Shown here piece after piece: positions 1 through 9,585 of a stretch of DNA of 39,088 nt. The number at the start of each line of letters is the position of its first letter. Position 1 is the stretch's first letter. Under the pieces are notes generated by a model that was given only the letters and a program-made list of their open reading frames with translations, was not told the origin of the DNA and ran no database searches. Made by a program: the position numbers and the translations under genes. This stretch comes from Neobacillus cucumis (lineage in GTDB: Bacteria > Bacillota > Bacilli > Bacillales_B > DSM-18226): assembly GCF_023715505.1 (NCBI RefSeq), contig NZ_JAMBOH010000039.1:1-39088 (forward strand), written 5' to 3'.

Positions 1-50
1 GTAACTTTATTTTATCAGAAGTGGTCCTTATTTTTATTTAAAAAAAATCA

Positions 51-94
51 AAGCCGGTGAAATTTTACTTATCGTAAAATTCCACCGGCTTTTT
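51..94. terminator. Bidirectional rho-independent terminator
   Basis: An 18-base arm (51-68) pairs with 74-91 around the loop TTATC, with one mismatch. A T-run follows on the plus strand and an A-run (T-run on the minus strand) precedes it. It sits downstream of the leftward fabF gene and can stop transcription from both sides. Nothing else is visible in the first 165 bases. Confidence 0.85.
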
Positions 95-165
95 CATCTT
101 AGAGGTGGGTTTTGTCCCAGCCTCTTCTTTTTTTACCTTTTCCTTCATTTAGGACCCATTTATTG

Positions 166-1404
166 TTATTCAGTAAATTTTCTAAAAATCAATGTGGCAT
201 TATGTCCGCCAAAACCTAATGAATTGGATAGGACCACTTGTACATCTTTCTTCTTCGCCATATTTGGGACATAATCTAAGTCAAGTCCCTCATCTGGTGT
301 TTCATAATTAATGGTTGGAGGAATGATACCTTCCTTGATGGCAAAGAGAGATAGAATAGCCTCAATTGCTCCGGTTGCGCCCAATAGGTGGCCTGTCATT
401 GATTTGGTCGAACTTACCGAAAGCTTATAAGCATGTTCTTTAAACACTTCTTTAATCGCTAGGGTTTCGTACAAATCATTATAATAAGTGGAGGTCCCGT
501 GTGCATTGATGTAATCCACTTGCTCCGGTGAAATCCCGGCATCTGCTAATGCCAATTTCATTGCACGCTGGGCGCCCTCTCCATTTGGCGCAGGGGTTGT
601 AATATGATGAGCATCACCTGTAGCCCCATAGCCAATCAGTTCTCCATATATGTGGGCACCACGGGCCAAAGCATGCTCTAATTCTTCTAATACGATAATT
701 CCAGCGCCCTCGCCAATCACAAATCCATCACGATTCTTATCAAAAGGCCGGCTTGCTGTGTTGGGGTCTGGATTCTTTGAAAGAGCGGTCATATTAGAGA
801 AACCAGCAACAGTCATCTCCGTAATCGTTGCTTCTGTACCGCCTGCTACCATCATATCCACATCACCCTTTTGAATCACACGGAATGCATCACCGATGGA
901 ATTGGCCCCAGAAGCACAGGCAGTCACCGAACAATTGTTCATTCCTTTTGCTCCAAGTTCTATGGAAACTTGACCTGCCGCCATGTCCGGAATAAACATG
1001 GGAATGGTAAACGGATTTACCCTTCTCTGGCCTTTTTCAATAAATTTCCGATGCTGTTCCTCGAATTCCCCTAAACCGCCAATTCCGGACCCAATCCAAA
1101 CACCGATGCGTTCAGGATGAATATCTACACCGATCTTAAAGTCTGCATCGTGAACAGCCATTTTACTAGCAGCAACAGCGAACTGACTATAACGTCCCAT
1201 TCTTCTTGCTTCTTTTTTATCTATAAATGCTTCTGGTTTAAAGTCTTTTACTTCAGCAGCAATTTTGACATCTACCTTTTCTACATCAAATATTGTCGCA
1301 GGACCAATACCTGAAACCCCTTTTTTAATGTTATCCCATGTTGTAAGAGCATCATTCCCTACAGGAGTAACGGCTCCAATACCTGTAATCACTACTCTAT
1401 TCAT
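166..1404 (-). CDS. fabF: Beta-ketoacyl-ACP synthase II (FabF)
   Basis: Condenses malonyl-ACP with acyl-ACP in each elongation round of type II fatty acid synthesis, in the cytoplasm. The 412-residue protein has the family's usual length and starts MNRVVITG. The Cys-His-His triad is visible: C163 in ACASGANS, H302 in [11 protein letters not shown] and H339 in [16 protein letters not shown] chose the ATG at 1404 because GGGGGAGAG lies seven bases upstream; a start seven codons earlier would place this ribosome site inside the gene. No fabH gene is adjacent, unlike the fabHF arrangement of Bacillus subtilis, so this may be a lone or extra copy. No FapR-like operator was recognised upstream. It is separated from the gentisate genes by a terminator and a palindromic repeat. 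Confidence 0.95.
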   Translation of the reverse strand: MNRVVITGIGAVTPVGNDALTTWDNIKKGVSGIGPATIFDVEKVDVKIAAEVKDFKPEAFIDKKEARRMGRYSQFAVAASKMAVHDADFKIGVDIHPERIGVWIGSGIGGLGEFEEQHRKFIEKGQRRVNPFTIPMFIPDMAAGQVSIELGAKGMNNCSVTACASGANSIGDAFRVIQKGDVDMMVAGGTEATITEMTVAGFSNMTALSKNPDPNTASRPFDKNRDGFVIGEGAGIIVLEELEHALARGAHIYGELIGYGATGDAHHITTPAPNGEGAQRAMKLALADAGISPEQVDYINAHGTSTYYNDLYETLAIKEVFKEHAYKLSVSSTKSMTGHLLGATGAIEAILSLFAIKEGIIPPTINYETPDEGLDLDYVPNMAKKKDVQVVLSNSLGFGGHNATLIFRKFTE

Positions 1405-1488
1405 TTTAATGCTCTCCCCCGCCAATTTAATTAAATCGCAAACGAATCATCTGCATTTCCTTTTATTTTAACTAATTCAGGGGGTTTA

Positions 1489-1546
1489 GGGAAGCACGGG
1501 GACGTTTCTCATGCTTCAGGAGCATGAGAAACGTCCCCGTGCTCCC
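1489..1546. repeat. GGGGACG palindromic repeat, copy 1
   Basis: Long inverted repeat with 25-base arms (about 1491-1515 and 1521-1545) around TCAGG. The core reads GGGGACGTTTCTCATGCT and its complement. It lies between the gentisate dioxygenase terminator and fabF. Related copies occur at 5194, 6874, 7918 and 10422. Confidence 0.9.
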
Positions 1547-1561
1547 ACATCTTCCCAAAAG

Positions 1562-1599
1562 AAAAGCCGTTCCTTCGATATAATGAAGGAACGGTTTTT
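1562..1599. terminator. Terminator of the gentisate operon
   Basis: A perfect 10-bp stem, CCGTTCCTTC (1567-1576) with GAAGGAACGG (1585-1594), flanked by an A-run on the left and a T-run on the right, so it works in both directions. It lies five bases beyond the stop codon of gentisate dioxygenase and ends that leftward operon. Confidence 0.9.
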
Positions 1600-1603
1600 C
1601 AAG

Positions 1604-2716
1604 TTAGGCCAATTTGGGTTTAAATTCACCTGTGATGGTTTGATGGCCTTTATTTTGTTCGTATGCTTGTGTTTGTTCGAGGTCAAATTGTTCCATAATT
1701 GGCAGGTCACTGACTGAGAACAAGTACGAATCTTCATCAGCAACATGCTCATGCCATGCCCAGTTTGGAACTACAAAATAGTCTCCTGCTGACCAGTCAA
1801 AACGGACACCATTAATGACACTATAACCAGAACCCTTAAACACATTATAAATCGTCGCATGGGTGTGGCGGTGTGCTTTGGAATGATATCCTTTCGGAAG
1901 CTTCTGCATCCATGATGCAATATTTTTATTAGCCGTTTCACCTGTTGATGGGTTAATGTACTCTACAGCATAACCATCATATTGGTCTGGCTCATATCTG
2001 CTTAAGCCTTTAATGGCATCCTCTGTTTTGTTCCATTTATATGAACCAAGCGGAGCAGACATTGGATAGCGGTCTGCGATTGGTCGAACCATTCCTCCCT
2101 CATAGCGATGAGAAGAGAAGTTATCTGGGACTTTCGGTTCTTCAAGTTTCTCTGGATATGGCTCAAAGAAGGTACCACCCATGGAATAAATGACTGGGAT
2201 ATCCAGCACATCCATCCAAATCATTGGCTTATCCCCAACATGACCATGACCATGCCAAAGATTCTTTGGTGTAATTAGGAAATCTCCTTCTTCCATAAAA
2301 ATCCGCTCACCTTGCACAATCGTATACGCACCTTCACCATGTGTAATAAAACGTAGGGCGGCTTGTGAATGACGATGGGACGGTGCTTTCTCTCCTGGTA
2401 AGATCAATTGTGCAGCCGCATAAAGTGTTTGTGTTGTCGAAGCCCAGCCCCACGGCTGCCGATACGTTAATCCTGGGTTTTGGAAATAAATCGCTCTTCT
2501 TTCTCCACCGCGATCAGGAGTAAAGATGGTGGAAGCTTCCATTAATTTTTTATAAATCACTTCGCCTTTCCACAGATAAGCCTTTGCCTGAGGTTCTGGC
2601 TGTTTATGCATTAATGCCGGGATCGCCTCCCAAAGCGGTCCTAGATTATATTGTTCAAGATCTTTATTAAAGTCCAACACCAGTTTACTACCCATAAATT
2701 CTGTTTTCTCAGCCAT
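1604..2716 (-). CDS. Gentisate 1,2-dioxygenase
   Basis: Bicupin non-heme iron enzyme that opens the ring of gentisate (2,5-dihydroxybenzoate) to maleylpyruvate. The 370 residues match the family's length. The N-terminal cupin carries the expected metal ligands: H114 and H116 in SHRHSQAALRF and a further His cluster at H155-H159 (LWHGHGH). The C-terminal cupin (about 275-325) repeats the pattern with HRHTHATIYN and WAWHEH. The start at 2716 is supported by AAGGGGAGGG just upstream. It is the last gene of a leftward operon, 17 bases after the DinB-fold gene, which follows the FAH-family hydrolase; that order fits the gentisate ring-cleavage pathway. 1-Hydroxy-2-naphthoate or salicylate 1,2-dioxygenases are close relatives, so the exact substrate is inferred from the neighbours. 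Confidence 0.9.
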   Translation of the reverse strand: MAEKTEFMGSKLVLDFNKDLEQYNLGPLWEAIPALMHKQPEPQAKAYLWKGEVIYKKLMEASTIFTPDRGGERRAIYFQNPGLTYRQPWGWASTTQTLYAAAQLILPGEKAPSHRHSQAALRFITHGEGAYTIVQGERIFMEEGDFLITPKNLWHGHGHVGDKPMIWMDVLDIPVIYSMGGTFFEPYPEKLEEPKVPDNFSSHRYEGGMVRPIADRYPMSAPLGSYKWNKTEDAIKGLSRYEPDQYDGYAVEYINPSTGETANKNIASWMQKLPKGYHSKAHRHTHATIYNVFKGSGYSVINGVRFDWSAGDYFVVPNWAWHEHVADEDSYLFSVSDLPIMEQFDLEQTQAYEQNKGHQTITGEFKPKLA

Positions 2717-2733
2717 TAAAAACCCTCCCCTTA

Positions 2734-3222
2734 TTAATCTAGTTTCGATAGATTCCGTTGGATTTGTCCAAAATGCTTACTCGCATGCTCCACAATTAAG
2801 TGGTTCACTATAAACGAGATTGGTTTTGTTCCAAAATTAGGATTACGGCTCGGTGCTTCAGCTGCTAAAGTATCGCTATCTAAGCTGCCGAGTTCTTCTC
2901 CCACTTGATCTTTTAATCTAGTAAGTTCGTTAACGATTTCCTCCACACTCCGCTGATCCGCAGCTGCAACTGCATCAAGACGTGCTTGCTGAAGGTGATT
3001 CCTTCCCCATTCTGCTCCCGGATTCGCTTTTAAATAGTTGATTTCACCAATCCAATAAGGAACAGCTTCTAATACATGACATAAGATTTCCATGATGGAC
3101 CATTCTTCTTCACTTGGTTTCCAGCGAATGGTTTCCTCAGAAAGAGCGTTGGTTGTTTTAATCATTTGATCTAACGATTGTTGAACCGATTCGATAGCTG
3201 GCTGAATCGTAGTCAATGTCAT
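2734..3222 (-). CDS. DinB-fold protein, candidate thiol-dependent maleylpyruvate isomerase
   Basis: A 162-residue four-helix DinB/YfiT-like protein. The expected metal-binding histidines are visible: H49 (ILCHVLEA), then H146 and H150 in EHASKHFGQI, the usual H-x3-H. Context points to a role: it lies between a gentisate dioxygenase and a fumarylpyruvate-hydrolase-type enzyme, exactly where the pathway needs maleylpyruvate isomerase. Actinobacterial maleylpyruvate isomerases are mycothiol-dependent DinB-fold enzymes, and I recall a cysteine-dependent one from Paenibacillus; here bacillithiol or cysteine would be the natural cofactor. The start codon overlaps the preceding stop by one base (TAATG), with GAGGTG inside the upstream gene, so translation is probably coupled. 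Family assignment is firm; the isomerase function is inference. Confidence 0.8.
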   Translation of the reverse strand: MTLTTIQPAIESVQQSLDQMIKTTNALSEETIRWKPSEEEWSIMEILCHVLEAVPYWIGEINYLKANPGAEWGRNHLQQARLDAVAAADQRSVEEIVNELTRLKDQVGEELGSLDSDTLAAEAPSRNPNFGTKPISFIVNHLIVEHASKHFGQIQRNLSKLD

Positions 3223-4172
3223 TATAATTTCACCTCAACAGCCACTTTTTTGACCGTATTTTCTAGTGAACCAATTTGATCAATTTCGATTTTGACGACA
3301 TCGCCATCTTTAAGGAAGGTCTGCGGGTTCATCGCAAACCCTACTCCGCCTGGGGTACCTGTTAAAATGACATCTCCTGGTTCAAGAGTCATCAAGTTAG
3401 ATAAAAATTCAACTAAGTATTGAACAGAGAATACAAGATTAGCAGTATTCGTATGTTGTCTTTCTTCACCGTTCACTGTTAAAACAACCTCTAAACCAGA
3501 TGGATTTTCTAGTTCATCGGTAGTGATAAGCCATGGACCCATTGGGGCACTTCCCTCAACTGTTTTTCCTTGAAGCCATTGAAGGGTCCGGCGCTGGATA
3601 TCACGGTAAGTAACATCATTTACAATTGTGTAACCTGCCACATAGTCTAAGGCATCTTCTTGTGATACATTCCTTGCTCTTTTGCCAATGACAAAGGCAA
3701 ATTCTGCTTCATAATCAAGCTGCTCTGAAATTGGGAAGAACGGGATATCGTCTTGTGGGCCAATAACAGTGTTAGCAAACTTTGCAAATACAACCGGATG
3801 TTGTGGAATTTCACGTTTCATTTCCAAAATATGTTCCCGATAATTATGACCTACGCAAATCATTTTCCCTGGATTTGGAACAGGCGCTTCTACTTTTACC
3901 TCATCTGTGGACAAGACAAGTTTGCGGCCTTTGTCTTCTTTATTGTTTAGGGCAAATTGAATCGCTTCCTCAGCTTTCGCTAAACTTTCCTTGCCTCCTT
4001 GTAGAAGACCGTTCATGTCTGAAGGAACATATGCTTCAGCAATTTGGCGGTAGCGAAGTTGCCCTTCAGATTCTAGCAATGACTGGTAAGCTAAATTTAA
4101 ATCAATTACATTATTTCCTTCTACTGCTCCTACACGTGAAACTCCTTCTCTTGAAAACGTTATCAATTTCAT
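3222..4172 (-). CDS. Fumarylacetoacetate hydrolase family protein, probable fumarylpyruvate hydrolase
   Basis: Predicted to split fumarylpyruvate into fumarate and pyruvate, the last step of the gentisate pathway. The 316-residue protein has a short N-terminal domain and a C-terminal FAH fold from about residue 103 (MICVGHNYREH). The divalent-metal ligands E155 and E157 (LDYEAEFAFVIG) and D186 (VNDVTYRD) are present, and GDVILTGTPGGVG closes the active site. The start at 4172 has AAAAGGGGAG about ten bases upstream. It is the first gene of the leftward operon FAH-DinB-dioxygenase and shares one base with the next start codon. FAH-family members also include homoprotocatechuate pathway isomerase/decarboxylases and acylpyruvases; context favours fumarylpyruvate or maleylpyruvate hydrolysis. 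Confidence 0.88.
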   Translation of the reverse strand: MKLITFSREGVSRVGAVEGNNVIDLNLAYQSLLESEGQLRYRQIAEAYVPSDMNGLLQGGKESLAKAEEAIQFALNNKEDKGRKLVLSTDEVKVEAPVPNPGKMICVGHNYREHILEMKREIPQHPVVFAKFANTVIGPQDDIPFFPISEQLDYEAEFAFVIGKRARNVSQEDALDYVAGYTIVNDVTYRDIQRRTLQWLQGKTVEGSAPMGPWLITTDELENPSGLEVVLTVNGEERQHTNTANLVFSVQYLVEFLSNLMTLEPGDVILTGTPGGVGFAMNPQTFLKDGDVVKIEIDQIGSLENTVKKVAVEVKL

Positions 4173-4277
4173 CTGTCGATTCTCCCCTTTTGTTTTTATG
4201 TGTCATTTCCTGTTCTTTCATTGCGTAAGTAATTTGATATTAACTGTGTCCATCAATAGGATACAATGGTCACTATT

Positions 4278-4307
4278 ATGATAAAACAGTATTCAGACAA
4301 TTGTCAA
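4278..4307 (-). promoter_or_regulatory. Sigma-A promoter of the gentisate operon with a palindrome over the -35
   Basis: On the minus strand TTGACA (4302-4307) and TATCAT (4278-4283) are 18 bases apart, giving a start near 4271 and a leader of about 100 bases. The perfect palindrome GACAATTGTC (4296-4305) overlaps the -35 box and is a candidate operator for the divergent IclR protein. Confidence 0.65.
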
Positions 4308-4425
4308 TATTAACATTACAAAAAATAAATTTTGGAGTTAATCTTAAGTCTGTCTCTTTAAAAGTAAGATGGAGTTTGTTATTTTAAAAACATATAAACT
4401 ATTGGTAGATGTATTGGAGGGCAAT

Positions 4426-5193
4426 ATGGAAAATGTTAAAAAAGGGGCTACTATTCAATCCCTTGAAATTGGCATGGGGATCATTGATTTAATTGCTAAA
4501 CATGGAAAGCCAATAAAGTTCTCTGAAATTCAAGAGCTTTCACAGACAACAAAGAGTAATCTCTATAAATATCTTAATACCTTTACTCAATTGGGAATCC
4601 TCTATCGAGAAAAGGGGTCTGGTGCTTACTTACTTGGCAGCAAATTAGTGGAATACGGCATGGCGGCGGTTGACCAGGAAAATGTCCTTGATCGGATTAC
4701 GCCTTACTTAGAACTGCTTAATAGCAAAACTTCAAGTACCGTGTTATTTTCTATTTGGACCAATAATGGTCCGATGGTTATTAGGATGTTTAATGTAAGC
4801 CAAGGCTTTAATATTGGGGCAACCATCGGAACGCTACTGCCGCTGTTTTCTGCTGCTGGTAAAATTTTCATGGCATTCTCGAATGAGGATATTATTCAGA
4901 ACTGGAAAGAAAGTGAAAGTAAAAGGATCCCCCAAGAACAACTTCAACAACTGGAAAAAGAGATATTGCACATTAGGGAAAAAGAAATTGCATTTGCAAG
5001 AGAACCGCTTGTACCTTCCGTCTCCTCTGTTTCTTTTCCCGTTTTAAATTACAAAAGAGAGCTTTTAGGTGCGGTGGCGATTGTTGGTTTCTCCGAGCAA
5101 ATACCCAAAAACGATAACGATCCTCACAGTGAATTTATTTTAGAAATTAGCCGGCAGATATCAAAGAGCTTCGGCTACAAATCGGCATACTAG
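4426..5193 (+). CDS. IclR-family transcriptional regulator
   Basis: 255-residue IclR-type regulator with an N-terminal winged helix (about residues 8-70: SEIQELSQTTKSNLYKYLN) and a C-terminal effector-binding GAF-like domain (about 80-250). IclR proteins often control aromatic catabolism and bind the ring-cleavage substrate or product. It is divergent from the gentisate operon and precedes the aromatic acid transporter gene, so it is the likely local regulator of both. The start at 4426 is preferred over the in-frame ATG at 4369 because GGAGG lies at 4416-4420 and the protein then begins just before the winged helix. The stop codon is followed directly by a palindromic repeat with a T-tail. 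Whether it activates or represses cannot be told from sequence. Confidence 0.88.
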   Translation: MENVKKGATIQSLEIGMGIIDLIAKHGKPIKFSEIQELSQTTKSNLYKYLNTFTQLGILYREKGSGAYLLGSKLVEYGMAAVDQENVLDRITPYLELLNSKTSSTVLFSIWTNNGPMVIRMFNVSQGFNIGATIGTLLPLFSAAGKIFMAFSNEDIIQNWKESESKRIPQEQLQQLEKEILHIREKEIAFAREPLVPSVSSVSFPVLNYKRELLGAVAIVGFSEQIPKNDNDPHSEFILEISRQISKSFGYKSAY

Positions 5194-5255
5194 AAAATCA
5201 CGGGGACGGTTCTCTTGCTTCCGAAGCAGGAGAACCGTCCCCGTGATTTCTTTTT
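5194..5255 (+). repeat. GGGGACGG palindromic repeat, copy 2, acting as a terminator
   Basis: Near-perfect hairpin with arms of about 27 bases (5195-5222 and 5223-5248), core GGGGACGGTTCTC and its complement, followed by CTTTTTTG. It starts at the iclR stop codon and has the full form of an intrinsic terminator for that gene. Confidence 0.9.
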
Positions 5256-5296
5256 TGTCATTTTTAAAATCTTAATTTTAAAAATATTAATAATTC

Positions 5297-5325
5297 TTGA
5301 AAAATGATTCCACCAATATTATAAT
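5297..5325 (+). promoter_or_regulatory. Sigma-A promoter of the aromatic acid transporter gene
   Basis: TTGAAA (5297-5302), a 17-base spacer and TATAAT (5320-5325). The start would be near 5332, giving a leader of about 200 bases before the transporter ATG at 5530. No other function is recognised in this 270-base stretch apart from the cre site. Confidence 0.65.
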
Positions 5326-5373
5326 CACTTTTAGATAAACAAGTTTACTATTAGTGGAAATTATAGCTGTGAC

Positions 5374-5390
5374 TTGCAAACGCATTCATC
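5374..5390 (+). promoter_or_regulatory. cre site (CcpA binding) in the transporter leader
   Basis: TTGCAAACGCATTCATC matches the Bacillus cre consensus WTGNAARCGNWWWCAWW at every position except the last. It lies about 40 bases downstream of the predicted transcription start, where CcpA would act as a roadblock and shut off uptake when preferred sugars are present. Confidence 0.65.
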
Positions 5391-5529
5391 TTCTACCATA
5401 CTCACAGATTGGAGGAAATGTATCGATAATTATTACTATTGTTATGGGGATTAAACGAATTAATTTAGGTTTTTCATTAACTGAGTAGTTGATTATACGG
5501 GGGAACGAACAAAGGGGGAGGAGTTTCAA

Positions 5530-6873
5530 ATGAGGAAAGTAAATGTCAATACCTTTATTGATAACCAAAAATTTAACCGCTTTCATTTAATTTTAATCAT
5601 TAGCTGTTTGTTTATCATTATTTGTGATGGTTACGACATGTTTATGTTAGGGGCCATTCTGCCATCGTTAATGCAAGATTGGGGAATTAATCCTGTTGAA
5701 GCAGGAAAATTGAGTAGTTATGCCCTATTTGGGATGATGCTCGGAGCCTTGATTTTCGGGCCCCTCGCTGACAGGATGGGCAGGAAGAACGTTATTTTAG
5801 CTTGTTGTGCCATTTTTACAATTTTCACCTTTACTTCAGGATTTTCAAATGGACCTGAGTCTTTTGGTTTTCAAAGATTTCTTGCCGGACTCGGTCTAGG
5901 CGGGGTCATGCCGAACCTGATTGCACTTGTGACAGAATATGCCCCAAAGAAATATCGAAGCACGCTTGTTTCCATTATGTTCAGCGGACATGCGGCCGGC
6001 GGTGTGGCCGCTTCTTTAGGTGCACTCTATCTTTTACCATTATTTAGCTGGCGTGCAGTCGTTTGGGTTGCAGCCACTCCGATTTTATTTATTCCAATTC
6101 TTTATAAAACACTTCCTGAATCGTTTGGGTATTATGTCTTGAAAAATAAAAAGGAGAAACTAGCCCAGCTTCTTAATCGGATTGATGGAGCCAGCCAATA
6201 TAGCTCTACAGATGAATTTATTACTGAGATAGTTAGCAAGGATTCTACGTTTACTGTTCGAAAGCTATTTAGTGAAAAGCGTGCGTTCAGTACCATCATG
6301 TTTTGGGTTGCAGCATTTATGTGTTTACTCGTTATGTATGGTCTTAGCACTTGGCTTCCAAAACTTATGCAAGCATCCGGTTTTCCAATTGGGTCTAGCT
6401 TGACCTTCTTGATTACATTAAATGTCGGTGCTATTGTTGGTGCAATCTTTGGCGGAAAGCTTGCCGACCGTTTCGGTTCAAGACTTGTCTTACTTTCGTT
6501 TTTCATTACGGGGTTTTTGGCATTAACCTTGTTAAGCTTTAAGCCAAACATGTTTTTGTTATACCTGCTTCTCTTCATTGCTGGCGGAGCTACAACAGGC
6601 ACACAAATTATTATGAATGCCTATGTATCTCAATATTATCCTAATGAAATAAGATCAACAGGAGTAGGCTGGGAACTAGGAATTGGCAGGATTGGCGGCA
6701 TCCTTGGTCCAACACTAGGAGGTATCTTGCTAAGTTCACAACTGCCCCTGCAGGTAAACTTCTTAGCATTCGCAATTCCATGCATTATCTCAGCCATAGC
6801 CATCCTGCTCGTACGTGAGAAGTATAGTTCGCAATCGATTGGGGCAGGAAAAAATTTAAAAGTAGTATCTTAG
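5530..6873 (+). CDS. AAHS-family (MFS) aromatic acid:H+ symporter
   Basis: 447-residue, 12-span major facilitator protein in the cell membrane. The aromatic acid/H+ symporter signature DGYDMFMLG is in the first span (about residues 36-44), and the loop 2-3 motif GPLADRMGRKNV follows at about 78-89, with its second-half counterpart GGKLADRFGSR. Relatives are PcaK, BenK and GenK, which import hydroxybenzoates; next to ring-cleavage genes for gentisate, the substrate is probably gentisate or 3-hydroxybenzoate. The start at 5530 has GGGGGAGGAG eight bases upstream. It is transcribed with iclR but has its own promoter and a cre site. The gene ends at a palindromic repeat. The exact substrate is inference. 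Confidence 0.9.
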   Translation: MRKVNVNTFIDNQKFNRFHLILIISCLFIIICDGYDMFMLGAILPSLMQDWGINPVEAGKLSSYALFGMMLGALIFGPLADRMGRKNVILACCAIFTIFTFTSGFSNGPESFGFQRFLAGLGLGGVMPNLIALVTEYAPKKYRSTLVSIMFSGHAAGGVAASLGALYLLPLFSWRAVVWVAATPILFIPILYKTLPESFGYYVLKNKKEKLAQLLNRIDGASQYSSTDEFITEIVSKDSTFTVRKLFSEKRAFSTIMFWVAAFMCLLVMYGLSTWLPKLMQASGFPIGSSLTFLITLNVGAIVGAIFGGKLADRFGSRLVLLSFFITGFLALTLLSFKPNMFLLYLLLFIAGGATTGTQIIMNAYVSQYYPNEIRSTGVGWELGIGRIGGILGPTLGGILLSSQLPLQVNFLAFAIPCIISAIAILLVREKYSSQSIGAGKNLKVVS

Positions 6874-6928
6874 AACCACGGACGGTTCTCTTGCTTCGGA
6901 AGCACGAGAACCGTCCCTTTGCGTGGGT
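6874..6928. repeat. GGGGACGG palindromic repeat, copy 3
   Basis: GGACGGTTCTC (6880-6890), TTGCTTC, then GAAGCA and GAGAACCGTCC (6906-6916), with outer CCACG/CGTGG pairs. It begins right after the transporter stop codon and separates it from the convergent RMD1/YagE gene. It is slightly degenerate compared with copies 2 and 4. Confidence 0.85.
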
Positions 6929-6958
6929 GTTATTTTTGAAAGAGACCAAAACAGGCTC

Positions 6959-7795
6959 TCAAGGGATCCAGCCTAAAATCTGTAAGACTGTTATTACGAT
7001 TTCGATTACAATTAGAATCACGACAATCCATTCCACGAACAGCCCTCGGATTGAATGGCTAATGGTGGAGAAACCATCAATAATGTTATATAAAATTTCT
7101 GTTTTGCTTTTTAAAATTATATGGCGGTCGTTCAATTCAAAAAAATCCATCATTTTGTCGTAAAATTCGTTGGCATTACTGCTCTTCCAAGTGATATCTG
7201 GCTTATCCAAAATCATGATATAGGCTAAAGTGTTATAGTCATGACGTAGAATTTTTGCAGTCGTCCTTGCCAATTCTTTATTGCCTATACGTAGCTTCCC
7301 TTTTTCCAGCCGGTCAATCATGGTTTCGAGCCTGTCGTGAATGCCCTCTAATTGTTCCTCCGTTTTTTCAAGAGCAACCGATTTTGCAAGAACAGTAGAA
7401 ATTAATTCAGGGTAAAAAGGCTCGTATTCAGGTACAACTACATATTCGTCGGTCAATTCAAGGGCTGCTTTTTCATTGATATGAAGACTATAATCGTCCG
7501 AATACCTGCCTATGTTTTTCAGATCCATTTCCGGCTCGAAAGTTTGGAGGTAGTTTAAAAAAACCTTGATCTCATCGTCCGTCGAGTGATTAATAAATAC
7601 CACACTTCCAAACGAAAAAACCAGAACACTTTTCGATTCGTCCACTTCTTTCCCTAGAATGGTTTGAAGGATGCGTCCTCTCAGGATTAAAGGTTCTTCC
7701 CAGGTGAACTTCTTTGGAATGCCGCATTGTAAAGCAATTTTGTTTAGATCAATTTCGTTTGTAATAGAAATTGCTTTAAAGGAAATATCCATCAT
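6959..7795 (-). CDS. RMD1/YagE (DUF155) family protein
   Basis: 278-residue protein of the RMD1/YagE family, whose yeast members are needed for sporulation or mitochondrial translation and whose bacterial role is unknown. The N-terminal half contains SVLVFSFGSVVFINH (about 57-71) and the C-terminal half the conserved ILRHDYNTLAYIMILDKPD (about 188-206). A hydrophobic segment at about 252-275 (FVEWIVVILIVIEIV) ends the protein and predicts a C-terminal membrane anchor, as is usual for the family. A second ATG follows the first directly; the ribosome site GAAAGAGTG is weak. It stands alone between two palindromic repeats, with no functional link to either neighbouring island. Confidence 0.82.
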   Translation of the reverse strand: MMDISFKAISITNEIDLNKIALQCGIPKKFTWEEPLILRGRILQTILGKEVDESKSVLVFSFGSVVFINHSTDDEIKVFLNYLQTFEPEMDLKNIGRYSDDYSLHINEKAALELTDEYVVVPEYEPFYPELISTVLAKSVALEKTEEQLEGIHDRLETMIDRLEKGKLRIGNKELARTTAKILRHDYNTLAYIMILDKPDITWKSSNANEFYDKMMDFFELNDRHIILKSKTEILYNIIDGFSTISHSIRGLFVEWIVVILIVIEIVITVLQILGWIP

Positions 7796-7879
7796 TTTTT
7801 CACTCTTTCACAGATTAGTCACTCTTTCATTTAAGTCTATTTTTCTCAACAAATCAAATACGCATGATTCAAAACAACA

Positions 7880-7909
7880 AAAAAATGCCTTACCCAATAG
7901 GGTAAGACA
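7880..7909 (-). terminator. Terminator of the GH1 gene
   Basis: Minus-strand hairpin CTTACCC (7890-7895 side) with GGGTAAG (7900-7906) around a four-base loop, extended by G-C flanks and followed by a seven-T run. It lies beyond repeat copy 4 and closely resembles the terminator at 10384. Confidence 0.8.
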
Positions 7910-7917
7910 CTTTGCGA

Positions 7918-7968
7918 GCGCGGGGACGGTTCTCTTGCTTCCAGAGCAGGAGAACCGTCCCCATGCTT
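7918..7968. repeat. GGGGACGG palindromic repeat, copy 4
   Basis: GGGGACGGTTCTC (7922-7934), TTGCT, a short loop, AGCAG and GAGAACCGTCCCC (to about 7962). It lies between the GH1 stop codon and that gene's terminator. Confidence 0.88.
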
Positions 7969-7979
7969 CCATTCGGCAA

Positions 7980-9473
<1,494 letters not shown>

Positions 9474-9540
9474 TTATAAATTAATGATTCTCTTTAATAC
9501 ATTAAGGTTTTGCGAATAAGATAATCATACTATCGACCAA

Positions 9541-9570
9541 CAAAAAAAACTGGTCTATTTAAGACCAGTT
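9541..9570 (-). terminator. Terminator of the rpiR gene
   Basis: AACTGGTCT (9548-9556) pairs perfectly with AGACCAGTT (9562-9570) around a five-base loop, with an eight-T run on the minus strand. It lies 15 bases past the rpiR stop codon and upstream of the GH1 promoter region. Confidence 0.88.
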
Positions 9571-9585
9571 GAAGTCAAATTAGAT

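Noticed and set aside
166..1404. Several plus-strand frames over fabF (650-874, 871-1074, 1117-1314)
   Set aside because: They lie antisense to a gene with intact catalytic residues and have no ribosome sites or recognisable protein features.
3782..4228. 148-codon plus-strand frame opposite the FAH gene
   Set aside because: It is antisense to a clearly coding gene, has a leucine-rich low-complexity translation and no ribosome site.
6132..6602. 156-codon minus-strand frame inside the MFS gene
   Set aside because: It is a shadow of the transporter, with a composition that mirrors hydrophobic codons on the other strand.
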